64,000 nt of DNA from Hypericum androsaemum (taxonomy: Eukaryota > Streptophyta > Magnoliopsida > Malpighiales > Hypericaceae). Shown here in pieces: positions 1 to 9,406 of this stretch (positions are counted from its first letter, which is position 1; each line of letters starts with the position of its first letter). The notes beneath the pieces are model-generated. The model searched no databases. It saw only the letters and a program-made list of their open reading frames with translations, and was not told where the DNA came from. The stretch is from the NCBI GenBank assembly GCA_963995505.1, contig OZ023183.1, forward strand, positions 17,480,671 through 17,544,670. Reading direction: 5' to 3'. A program made the position numbers and the translations under genes.

Positions 1-385
1 CAATGCTTTGAATTTTTGCAGGTTTGTAAACCTGTAAGCCAAAGTTCAGATGCGGGTGAAAGGCCTCAAACTTCGTGGGAAGCTCCTGCACTAGAGGAGC
101 TGAAGTTCAGCTGTGATGCTTCATGGGTGGAGGGGTCTACTTCTACTGGTGTGGCTACAGTTGAAAGAAATCATTTACGTCTTAATGTAGAAGGTCAAAC
201 TATTGCTATTTATGTTCTTTCTCCGCTGGATGTAGAACTCCATGCTATTTTGATGGCCGCTCACCTTATCCTTTCTCAGTTCTCGTCTGCGAAGACTACA
301 ATTGAGACTGATTGTTGATTAGTCTATATATTCTTGCTCGACCATCACCCTCAGGTGGATTGGCATGTCCAGAACCTTGTGTCTG
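1..385 (+). pseudogene. LINE-type RNase H domain, left half (split by a copia element)
   Basis: The reading frame through this stretch encodes the first part of a plant RNase H-like domain (RVT_3 type) as found at the C-terminus of plant LINEs. It shows an FSCDASW motif carrying the first catalytic Asp, and an acidic LDVELHA stretch followed by an IETDC motif. The frame is closed by TGA at 316-318 where a Trp codon is usual. It reads on past that stop to position 385, where a copia element begins. The matching C-terminal half resumes at 9192, so this is one decayed LINE tail interrupted by a later insertion. It is cut by the left window edge and is not a functional gene. Confidence 0.8.
381..385. 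repeat. Target-site duplication GTCTG, left copy
   Basis: GTCTG directly precedes the TGTTGG start of the 5' LTR. The same five bases directly follow the 3' LTR at 9192-9196. A 5-bp duplication is normal for copia integrases. Confidence 0.93.
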
Positions 386-969
386 TGTTGGACCTAAAGG
401 CCCAATCAGGCAATTATTATTGTGCCTGATTGGGCCCAGGCCCATCGGGCCCATAAGTTGGGTTGGATGAGCCGGTCAACCCGCGTTTGCTGCCAAAGGT
501 GGCGACTCACGTGGTACGCTGACGTGTCGCCACGTGGCGGACATACAGTCCGAAGTGCAATGTGGCATGCCACGTGGCGGACATGCGGTCCGAAGTGTCA
601 CGTGGCGGACATGCGACCCAGTAGCGCCGCGTGTCGCCACGTGGCGCATTCTGGTGTGCCGTATTTCCCTATAAAAAGGGAAATCCGGCTGAACCAAAAT
701 GCAAGTTTGTCCACAATCACTCAATAAGAAAGGAAAAACTCTGGATTAGTCCCTGAGTTTTGATTAGATTTTTGATAGAGGAAATCTCGTGAAAATTAAT
801 TACGAATTCGTTAAAACGTGATCATAATTCGACTAGCACGAAGACATTGTGGACCCGAACCTGTGGACCTTTTGCTTCAACAAGTAAGTAATTTATTATT
901 AACGAATTAGTTTATTAATTAAACAGGTTTAACATATAATTACTCATTAATTACACTTCAAACCCGTCA
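386..969 (+). repeat. 5' LTR of copia element 1
   Basis: It runs from TGTTGGACC to CCCGTCA and is about 584 bp. It is alignable along its length with the 3' LTR at 8597-9191. Relative to that copy it lacks a block near 490 (the part holding GATGCCACG) and has a short extra piece in the GGCCCA repeats near 440. Confidence 0.92.
508..677 (+). promoter_or_regulatory. LTR U3 promoter: G-box cluster and TATA box
   Basis: Five CACGTG G-box cores lie at 508-513, 531-536, 571-576, 599-604 and 638-643. Most sit in imperfect tandem units of roughly 30 bp built on CCACGTGGCGGACATGCGG. A TATA box (TATAAAAA) follows at 670-677. G-boxes are binding sites for plant bZIP and bHLH factors, so this looks like an environmentally responsive U3 promoter. 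Activity is inferred, not shown. Confidence 0.7.
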
Positions 970-971
970 AT

Positions 972-983
972 TGGTATCAGAGC
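972..983 (+). other. Primer binding site (initiator tRNA-Met)
   Basis: TGGTATCAGAGC lies two bases after the 5' LTR. It is complementary to the 3' end of plant initiator tRNA-Met, the usual primer of copia reverse transcription. Confidence 0.93.
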
Positions 984-1317
984 ATGGTTGAAACCATGTT
1001 TTGATGATGATATGATATTTTAATTCAAGTAATTATGTGATTTATTTGGTTAAAAATCGTAGTAATTGTGATTTTATTAAAAATCATAATCTGTTGGACT
1101 TTAATGTAATTAATTTAAAACCAGCGGGACTAAATTAAATTTTGCCTAACAACGCGAGCAAATTCGCGCACGTGCGAAACCTTAAGGTACCAATATAAAA
1201 TTTGACCGTCTACGTGGCACCTGCGTGTCATGGACTTCGGTGCAATTTATGAAAAACTTGGAGACTAAATTGAACTTTGTCCAAAAATCCCCAAATCGAC
1301 AAAAAACCCTAATCAGG

Positions 1318-1345
1318 CGATTTGGGGCGATTTCGCCCCAAATCG
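1318..1345 (+). other. Perfect 13-bp hairpin in the retroelement leader
   Basis: CGATTTGGGGCGA at 1318-1330 is followed after two bases by its exact reverse complement at 1333-1345. It lies about 340 bases downstream of the primer site in the untranslated leader, where packaging or dimerisation stems of retroelement RNAs usually sit. The role is inference only. Confidence 0.55.
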
Positions 1346-2138
1346 ATTTCTGTTGATTTCGTCAGAAATCTGACGTTTTCGACGCCGTAGCTCGACGATA
1401 GTCGATTCTCCGGCGTGTCCTCGACGTTCCGATACCACTTTTGTGGATCGACATCGTCGGAAAACAAAGATCGAAGCCGTCGACGCCGGAGATACGCGGA
1501 AGGGAGAAGACGACCGCGACGGAGAACGGCCGCACGACGGCCCGCGAGGCTGCTACGGACGTGCTCGCGACACCACGGCGAGTTGATTTCCACCGGTCTC
1601 GGCCGTTGGTTTGCCGCCGTTGCACGACGGTCGTGGATGGAGAATCGGACGCGTTCGGCGTCGCGCGGGAGAAGTGAGAGAAAGTGGAAGGGGAAAATAT
1701 GCGAGGGGCAAAATCAAAATTTCACAATTTTTGCCAAAAATATTTATAACCGGGTCAAGAAAATCGAAAAACTAGACGGATTGGCCTGGTTTCTTAGTTC
1801 GACCCAACCCGATTTATGGTAAGTCAAAATTGGACTTAAAATATTGGGTTTTCTCTTTTAATTGGATAAAATCAGTTTTTATTCAATTAAAATCTAACAA
1901 ATTGATAAAAAAAAATTTGAGAAATTTTTTGTCAATTAGGTTTATTAAAATAATATTGATATTTTTAATAAATTTTAAAAAAATTAGACCGAGTTCCGAA
2001 ATATGTTAAATTTAACTAGAATCACATGGATTGATCTATATTATGATCATCAAAAGATTGAAAAATGAGTTTTTCAATCCTATTTTGGGAGAATATGAGA
2101 ATTAACCCGAAATTGAATTGCAATTGTTGCAAGATTTG

Positions 2139-2720
2139 ATGGCTACTGGAGGAAGGTATCTGAACTTCTGTGCAACAGAATTTCGACAAAAGGTTCTGAA
2201 GCGCCGTTTACCGCTACGAGTGCCTAAGGATGACATGTATGTCATTGTTGAGCACATCGAGGTTGTTTACCGGGAGATGCAAGACTGCATCTGGGCCGGA
2301 GGTTATGATTATGGAGAGGACTGGCCCTCCATGTTTCGAGACCTCCTGGTCATGCTGAAAATCCAAGAAGATATGTGTGTCTTCTCGGAGCCCGAGATCA
2401 ATACCCATAGAGATGCCCTCTATAGTCTGATCCACTATCTCGAGGAGAGAGGTCTTCTCAGAGAAATGATACCTTCTCCTGTTCTGAAGCTGCGAAGCGG
2501 TTTAATCTTGAACCGCTACCTCGCTAAGGAATACTATTATAGTTTTCCTCCGCTCCTGATCATCTGGATTATGGAATCGATCCCGGTTCCGGCAGTGAAC
2601 TTGGAATCCTTCGCCGGATCGTCCTCGCACCCGATCCCCACAGGATCGTCCTCGGACCAGGATCCAGATATGTATCTGGATTCTCCTACCGGATCGCCTG
2701 GACATCCGATCCTCGTGTGA
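2139..2720 (+). CDS. Unrecognised ORF between 5' LTR and gag of copia element 1
   Basis: This is an open frame of 193 codons from the ATG at 2139. The frame is also open upstream to 2118, but only with a TTG start. It lies in the leader of the copia element, about 380 bases before gag, on the same strand. The N-terminal two thirds look like a mixed helical globular protein with charged and aromatic residues (for example the YREMQDCIWAGG and LYSLIHYLEERG segments). The C-terminal third is low-complexity, rich in Ser, Pro, Asp and Gly, with SGSS/TGSS-like repeats. I recognise no domain. It has stayed open over about 600 bases while gag and pol next to it are broken, which hints at a different history or later acquisition. 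It may be an accessory retroelement gene or a captured host gene fragment. Confidence 0.5.
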   Translation: MATGGRYLNFCATEFRQKVLKRRLPLRVPKDDMYVIVEHIEVVYREMQDCIWAGGYDYGEDWPSMFRDLLVMLKIQEDMCVFSEPEINTHRDALYSLIHYLEERGLLREMIPSPVLKLRSGLILNRYLAKEYYYSFPPLLIIWIMESIPVPAVNLESFAGSSSHPIPTGSSSDQDPDMYLDSPTGSPGHPILV

Positions 2721-3096
2721 TTACATGTTATGTTTAACTGTCCCCATATACATATGTTATTTTTGAGGGACTTTTGTACAATAGGTTGAGACCTTGTTTG
2801 AATTTTTGTGCATGTGCGAGCAAACTCAGAATGTACAAATGCATGTATCAAATATGTAATTAAATAAAAATATTTATTTAATTGCTTCCACTTGAGTTTA
2901 CTATCAATGAACTTTAAACGGTTGAAGTTTAAGATTAATAATTGAATGGTGAGGGGAAGCATGCCCGCGATCCACTTCGATTTTGAGATTAATCAAGAAC
3001 GTCATATCCTTAAAAGTTATGAGTGATTAGTAAATTGAATCATATTGCCAAATCAAATTTCTAATATGTTCTCATATTAAAAAAATCCCTATAGAG

Positions 3097-3873
3097 ATGT
3101 AAGTTGCTTCTAGATCCATCATAGCTGAGCTGAACTGTGAGTTAAAACTCAACGGTGAAAACTATGAGAATTGGAGCATGAAAATCTAATATGTGCTTGA
3201 GGAACAAGAGGTTCTGGAGCACATACATGTGATAATGGATGAGTCTGAAGAAGGCACAACTGCTCAACATAAGCGAGATAAAGAAGCTTATGTTATTTGG
3301 AAGAGAAAGAACACTACTGCTCGATTGATTTTGCTAAGTTCAATGATGGATGATGTCACCCGACAATTTCGCGTGTATGACAACGCGAAGGAGTTATGGG
3401 ATGCTCTCAAACAAAAATTTGGAAAGCTTTCAGTGTCAAAGCTGCGTGCTTTGACTATAAGGTTTGACACCTTTAAGAAGCGTCCGGAGGTTGCTATGAG
3501 GAAACATTTGAGAGTGATGTCTAATACGATCAGTGAACTAGCAGAGGCTGGTCATATACTTAGCAACGAGCAGCAGATTCAAGATGTCATTCGTTCTCTA
3601 CCACCAAGTTGGGAACAAATGAAGATGAATCTTACCCATTCTGAACATTTGGTAACATTTGATGATGTTGCCAGACACCTTGAGCTGGAGGAAGATCGCC
3701 TCCTAGCTATGAAATCCCACCCTGAAGTTCATTCGATTTATTCGACTGGGAGTGGTGGGAAAAAGAAGAAAGGTAAAGGAAAGGGTAAGTGTAAACAAAC
3801 TCCAAAGGCTGAAAACTGTGGAACCAAGTTGGATGGCTCCAAGGCTAAAAAATACAAACGGTTTAACATTTAA
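3097..3873 (+). pseudogene. gag: Copia gag (UBN2-type), broken
   Basis: Gag is the nucleocapsid precursor that packages retroelement RNA. The frame starts at an ATG at 3097. It contains the typical LNGENYENW motif of plant copia Gag, then a helical UBN2 domain with LWDALKQKFG and IIRSLPPSW-like features, and a lysine-rich tail. Stops occur at codon 2 (TAA at 3100-3102), at 3187-3189 and at 3871-3873. The zinc knuckle continues in the same frame after the last stop, so that stop is secondary. In the knuckle the first Cys is replaced by Tyr (YFNC...GHFVKDC), which should abolish zinc binding. Confidence 0.85.
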
Positions 3874-6800
3874 AAAGTGAAATATTTTAACTGTCAACAG
3901 AAGGGACATTTTGTAAAAGATTGCCAGATGCCCAAGCAGGTACACCTAAACTCAAGTGTGAGTAAGTTGTATGTATCCTCTTGTACCCTTCTAACTAAGT
4001 CACATTCTATGTGGGTGATTGATTCAGGAGCGACAGACCATGTAGCTAGAGACCGTTGTTCGTTCGTTGAATACAGGCGGTTGCCGGCTGGAGCAAAAAC
4101 TATTTTTGTCGGTAACAACTCGTGCGTAGATGTGAAAGGCTTGGGCACTTGTAAATTACACCTTCGTGGTGGTTGTGCCCTTCTTTTACATGACGTGTTA
4201 TTTGCTCCAAATATTCGAAGGAACCTGATCTCAGTTTCAGCCTTAATGTCTTTAGGTTTTCGGTTGTCGTTTGAGGACGACACCGTTAGATTATTTTTGG
4301 ATGATGCCTATTTTGGCCTTGGATATATATCGGAAGGTTTTTTTATTCTTGATATCAATCCTTGTGAAAGCTTTTCCTTAGTCACTAGTTCAAACTCATC
4401 AGAGGATGATATTAAACTATGGCATTCTAGACTATGCCACATTGGTCAGGATCGTTTAAACCGTCTAGCTAAGACAGGACTGCTGGAAAATGTAGAGAAA
4501 TCTATATTACTCAGATGCGTATCCTGTCTAGAAGGGAAAAGTACTAGGAAACCTTTCGGTACTGGGGCTAGAGCCGAATTTCCACTACAATTAGTCCATT
4601 CTGACATATGTGTTCCGTTGAACGTGAGGGCAAGGCATGGAGCATATTACTTCATTACCTTTATTGACGACTATACTAGATATGGTCTGATATACCTGAT
4701 TTTTTTACAAGTCTGAAGCCTTAAACTGCTTTATGATATACATGCATTTTGTTGAGAATCAGAAGGACAGAAAGATAAAGGCCTTACGAACTGATCGTGG
4801 TCGTGAATATCTGTCTGATGAGTTCAAAACTCTATGCATTGAAAAAGGGATTGAACATCAGTTATCCATTTCCTATACACCCCAGCAAAACGGGGTTGCT
4901 GAAAGAAGAAATAGAACTCTTCTTGACATGGTTAGATCGATGATGGCAGAGGCAAGTTTGCCTATATCATTCTATAGAGATGCGCTCCTGACTGCCGCAT
5001 ATGTTCTAAACTGTGTTCCCTCTAAGTCTGTTACAGCCACTCCTTATAAAATGTGGACAGATCGGAAGCCCGATCTATCCTATTTTAAGCCATGGGGGTG
5101 TGCGTCCTATGTCTATTCTACTTCAAGTACTTTCGATAAACTAGGACCGAGAGATAGAAAAAGTATCTTTATAAGATACCCAAAGGTATCTAAAGGGTAC
5201 GTATTTGTGGGTGAACTGGACAATGGACCAGTAACAGAATTTGAATCACGCGATGTCACATTTTTGGAGAATGAATTTCCAAAGTTGGGGGAGGTTAGTA
5301 ATAACCTTACCCTTTATGAGACAGATGCACCAGAATTATCTGGATCACTTCTTCCGAGTGGGAGAATTGAGGAGGAAGATAGAGATTTTCTAACTCAAAA
5401 TGATCCAGAAGGTCGTGATCTGAGTCCTGAAAGGGAGGTAATTCCTTATTCCGGTGGGAGTATGGTATTTCTACCTAGTGGGAGTACGATTCCTGGATAT
5501 GATGAATATATGAGAGATGTTTATCAAAATCAGGAATATCGTAGGCGAGGCTAATGTCTTGGTATCACTAAAGAGATTTGGTGGTCTAAGTGAAATTCTT
5601 ATGGCCATCCTGCAGGATGAAGATGAGCCAAAGAATGTATCTGGAGCTTTGTCATCTCCAAAACGAACTGAATGGATGAATACAATGGAAGAAGAAATGT
5701 CTTATATGATCAAAAACCAGGTTTGGAGTTTTGTTTAGATATATGAGTTAAATATTAAATATGTCGGACAGAGAAGTAGCCCACTCATACGGGTATTTAC
5801 CTCAGTGGGAGTCAAGAAGTTGATTCCTAGATGAGATGAGGCAGTTATTGGACATTCATAAGTGCATGTCCTATGACGGAATGCCGTCTTGCTCAAGAGC
5901 AAGTTTTCTTATGGGATGCAGGAATAAGTTGCTGCATTTGGATTTTCTACAATCCATATGATAAGATATAAATGGAACTTATCATACTGTTTGTCCTATT
6001 AGCCTAGAGTTAAGCTAAGGCTGATACTCTAGTATGGTGTTAAATGACATGTGTTCTTTTAAAAAGGAAAATACACCGTAACACGTGATCAGTATCATGT
6101 GTGCTACTCGACCACTGGATGGGATGAAAATGTTGAGTGATTTCACAATCTCTGGTGTAAGACCAATTTTCGAGAACTGTGATTCCCGAAACCTACCCAC
6201 CTATCTAAGGGACGTAGGGCAATTGGGAATAAGTGGATTCTCAAAATCAAGCGCAATGCAGATGGCAGTATCGAAAAATACAAAGCGCGTTTGGTTGCTC
6301 AAGGATTCAAACAACAGGCTGGGATAGACTATGAGGAGACTTTTGCACCTGTTGTTAGATTTACGTTAATTAGGATCATTTTAGCTATGGTTGCTAACAT
6401 GAATCTAGAATTACATCAAATGGATGTAAAGACTGCTTTTCTCCACAGAGAATTGGATGAAGAAATCTACATGATTCAGCCTGAGGGCTACATTCAAAAA
6501 GGCTGCGAACACAAAGTTTACAAATTGAATAGATCAATTTATGGCCTTAAGTAGTCGTCTAGACAGTGGTATATTCGCTTTCATAATACGATCATGCAAC
6601 ATAATTTTTTAATAATAGATGAAGATCACTGCGTGTATGTTAAGCGATCAGGAAAGAAGTTTGTCATCATCACTTTGTATGTTGATGACATCCTTTTAGC
6701 TGGAAATGACATGGGATTTCTTGTCGAAATCAAAGATTGGTTATCTTCCAACTTTAAAATGAAAGACATGGGTGAAGCGGATTACATACTCGGAGTTAAG

Positions 6801-7654
6801 ATTTCGAGGAATCGTTCGAAAAGAATAGTGTCTCTCTCACAAGAGACATATATTCGCAAAGTAGTAGAACATTTCAATTGTGATCACAGTAACCCAAAGT
6901 ACGCCCTATTGGTTAAAGGTCATAATTTGTGTAAGGACATGTGCCCAAAAATAGCTAAACAACGTGGGGACATGGAGAAAATTCCTTATGCCAACGCAGT
7001 TGGATGCCTGATGTACGCAATGTTGTGTACCAGACCTGATATTTGCTATGCTGTTGGGATAGCAAGCAGATATTAGTCTGATCCAGCCAGTGCTCACTGG
7101 AAAGCTGTCAAAAGAATTTTGAAATATTTGAACACTACTGTAAAATACTCCTTCTGCTATCAAGGCCGTGACCTGATATTGAGTGGCTATACTGATGCTG
7201 ATTGGGGAGGTGACGTGGACAAAAATAAGTCTACATCTGGATTCATTTTCTTGTTGGGCGGGGGTGCTATCTCATGGAGCAGTAAGAAGCAAACATGTAT
7301 ATCGCTGTCAATAATGGAAGCAGAATATGTAGCTTCAACTCATGCTGCACAAGAAGCGGTATGGTTGAAGAGATTCTTAAGCCATCTCTCCCTGATCAAC
7401 TCAATGGAGCCCGTGAGTCTATTCTGCGACAACCAGGCGGCTATAGCTTATGCTAAGGATCCTAGATTCCATAGCAGGGCTAAGCATATAGATATTAAAT
7501 TTTACTTTGTTAGAAGTTTAGTAAAATATAAAGAACCGTGTATGAAACACATATCTACATGAGATATGACCGCAGATCCAATGACTAAAGTATTACCTCG
7601 AAAAGTGTTCGAGAAATATGTTAAGTCACAGGGTTTACGACAGTTTCATTTGTA
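3874..7654 (+). pseudogene. pol: Copia pol (protease-integrase-RT-RNase H), broken
   Basis: The protease shows WVIDSGATDHVA near 4010-4045. The integrase has the LWHSRLCHIG...CVSC zinc-binding region (4420-4530), the catalytic core (LVHSDIC, DRGREY) and TPQQNGVAERRNR. The reverse transcriptase has YVDDILLAGN near 6680. The RNase H region has DADWGG...STSG and ends with an ADPMTK-like tail and a stop at 7652-7654. Defects: a frameshift in a T-run near 4700, a frameshift near 5550, an insertion of 3'-UTR sequence at about 5739-6201, and in-frame stops at 6552, 7074 and 7560. The domain order is copia-type (integrase before reverse transcriptase). The polyprotein is certainly non-functional. Confidence 0.92.
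5739..6201 (+). repeat. Copy of the element's own 3' UTR inserted in reverse transcriptase
   Basis: From ATGTCGGACAGAGAAGTAG to the GAAACCTACCC end, this matches the 3' UTR at about 7690-8147 nearly base for base. It separates the NQVWSFV codons from the KGRRAIGNKW codons, which are adjacent in intact copia RTs. The left junction shares GGAGTTTT and the right junction shares CCTACC with the UTR, so the join looks like template switching at microhomology. Confidence 0.88.
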
Positions 7655-7689
7655 ATCCAATTAGTTAGAATAAAGGAGTTTTATTTGGC

Positions 7690-8147
7690 AATATAAGTTA
7701 TTTATGAAACATGTCGGACAGAGAAGTAGCCCACTCACACAGGTGTTTACCTCAGTGGAAGTCAAGAAGTTGATTCCTAGATGAGATGAGACAGTTATTG
7801 GACATTCATAAGTGCATATCCTATGACGGAATGCCGTCTTGCTCAAGAGCAAGTTTTCTTATGAGATGCAGGAATAAGTTATTGCATTTGGATTTTCTGC
7901 AATCCATATGATAAGATATAAGTGGAACTTATCATACTGTCTGTCCTATTAGCCTAGAATTAAGCTAAGGCTGATACTCTAGTATGGTGTTAAATGACAT
8001 GTATTCCTTTAAAAGGGAATGTACACCGTGACACGTGATCAGTATCACGTGTGCTATTCGACTACTGGATGGGATGAAAATGTTGAGTGATTTCACAATC
8101 CCTTTTGTGAGACCAATTTTCGAGAACTGTGATTTCCAAAACCTACC
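7690..8147 (+). repeat. Source copy of the duplicated 3' UTR segment
   Basis: This is the 3' untranslated region of copia element 1 just after the pol stop. It is the counterpart of the block at 5739-6201 and of 34540-34990 in the deletion derivative. No coding potential is seen. Confidence 0.85.
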
Positions 8148-8586
8148 CTTAAGATCCTAAACGTATTTTAGAAGTATGATCCAGTGCTGCTAGCTTGGAA
8201 AGTTCATGAAAAGGTTATGGCATAGCGATTCGACCTGGCAGGGCTGACCAGAAAAGTAGGCTGTATCATTATGAAAGGAATATAGTTAAGGGAGAGGGAA
8301 CTCTATTAATCACATTCTGAGTTTCGTAGTTCAGGTGCACCAATTGTATTGAAAAGTACAATAGTGAACCCGAATATAATTGTTTGAAATCATGATGTGA
8401 ACAATGGAATGTGACATGAGTCCTGGGGTAATATCATGCATTATACAAGAAGGTTGTCGAGATGCTACTATTTAAGTAGCCTGAGTGTCCGTGCTCTTGA
8501 ATTTGGCTTAACATACTCGACGTATGCTGGTCACACGAAATCTTTTAAAGAAATCAGATAACTATTGATCAAGGTCAATAATAATT

Positions 8587-8596
8587 GAGTGGGAGA
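8587..8596 (+). other. Polypurine tract of copia element 1
   Basis: GAGTGGGAGA directly precedes the 3' LTR. This is the usual position and composition of a plus-strand primer. The identical motif precedes the LTR at 35437. Confidence 0.85.
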
Positions 8597-9191
8597 TGTT
8601 GGACCTAAAGGCCCAATCAGGCAATTATTATTGTGCCTGATTGGGCCCAGGCCCATAAGTTGGGTTGGATGGGCCGGTCAACCTGCGTTGACTGGCCCGA
8701 TGCCACGTAGGTGCCACGTCAGCGTGACGTGGCGCTGATGCAGTTGCCGCCAAAGGTGACGGCCCATGTAGCAGACATGCAGTCCGAAGTGCCACGTGGC
8801 GGACATGCGGTCCGAAGTGCCACATGGCGGGCATGCGGCCCAGTAGTGCCACGTGTCGCCACGTGGCTCATTCTGGTGTGTCGGATTTCCCTATAAAAAG
8901 AGAAATCTAGCTGAACCAAAATGCAAGTTTGCCCACAACCACTCAATAAGAAAGAAAAAACTCTGGATTAGTCCCTGAGTTTTGATCAGATTTTCGATAG
9001 AGGAAATCTCGTAAAAATCAATTACGAATATGTTAAAACGTGATCGTAATTTGACTAGCACGAAGACATTGTGGACCCGAACCTGTGGACCTCTTGCTTC
9101 AACAAGTAAGTGATTTATTATTAACGAATTAATTTATTAATTTAACAAATTTAACATATAATTACTCGTTAATTACACTTCAAACCCGTCA
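8597..9191 (+). repeat. 3' LTR of copia element 1
   Basis: About 595 bp, TGTTGGACC to CCCGTCA, followed by the GTCTG target duplication. It retains the TATA box (near 8892) and CACGTGGC units, but several of the G-boxes of the 5' LTR are mutated here (for example CACATGGC). Confidence 0.92.
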
Positions 9192-9375
9192 GTCTGAAAT
9201 AAGAGATCTTTTGAATGTATTACCTTTGTGCTCTGTAATCTGTATCCCTAAAACTTGTAATAGGGTTGCAGATTGGTTGAGTAAGCTTGCTAGATTGCAG
9301 ACACTTCAGGCGGATTGGGTCTCTGTCTATCCCCTTGATTCAAAAGCTCTTTCATATTTAGATTATCCTTCTTAG
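9192..9375 (+). pseudogene. LINE-type RNase H domain, right half
   Basis: After one GTCTG copy is removed, this continues the frame of the fragment at 1-385. It contains the CNRVADWLSK motif typical of the end of plant LINE RNase H domains and finishes at TAG 9373-9375. A run of seven A follows at 9400-9406 and may be the remnant of the LINE poly(A) tail. It shows that the copia element landed in an older LINE copy. Confidence 0.82.
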
Positions 9376-9406
9376 TATAAGTATGTAACTTTAATCCTTA
9401 AAAAAA

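Larger units (their letters stand above)
386..9191 (+). mobile_element. Ty1/copia LTR retrotransposon, complete but decayed
   Basis: The element is 8.8 kb and bounded by TGTTGG...CCCGTCA LTRs and a perfect 5-bp target duplication. In order it has the 5' LTR, a tRNA-Met primer site, a 2.1-kb leader containing an unrecognised ORF, gag, then protease, integrase, reverse transcriptase and RNase H in the order diagnostic of copia, a 3' UTR of about 0.9 kb, a polypurine tract and the 3' LTR. Gag and pol carry several stops and frameshifts, plus a 0.46-kb duplication inside reverse transcriptase, so the copy cannot be autonomous. The LTRs differ by substitutions and indels, which suggests an old insertion. 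A deletion derivative of the same family lies at 34343-35987. Confidence 0.93.

Noticed and set aside
1309..1822. Overlapping short frames on both strands in the copia leader.
   Set aside because: GC-rich leader composition gives open frames in several phases; none has a domain or consistent length.
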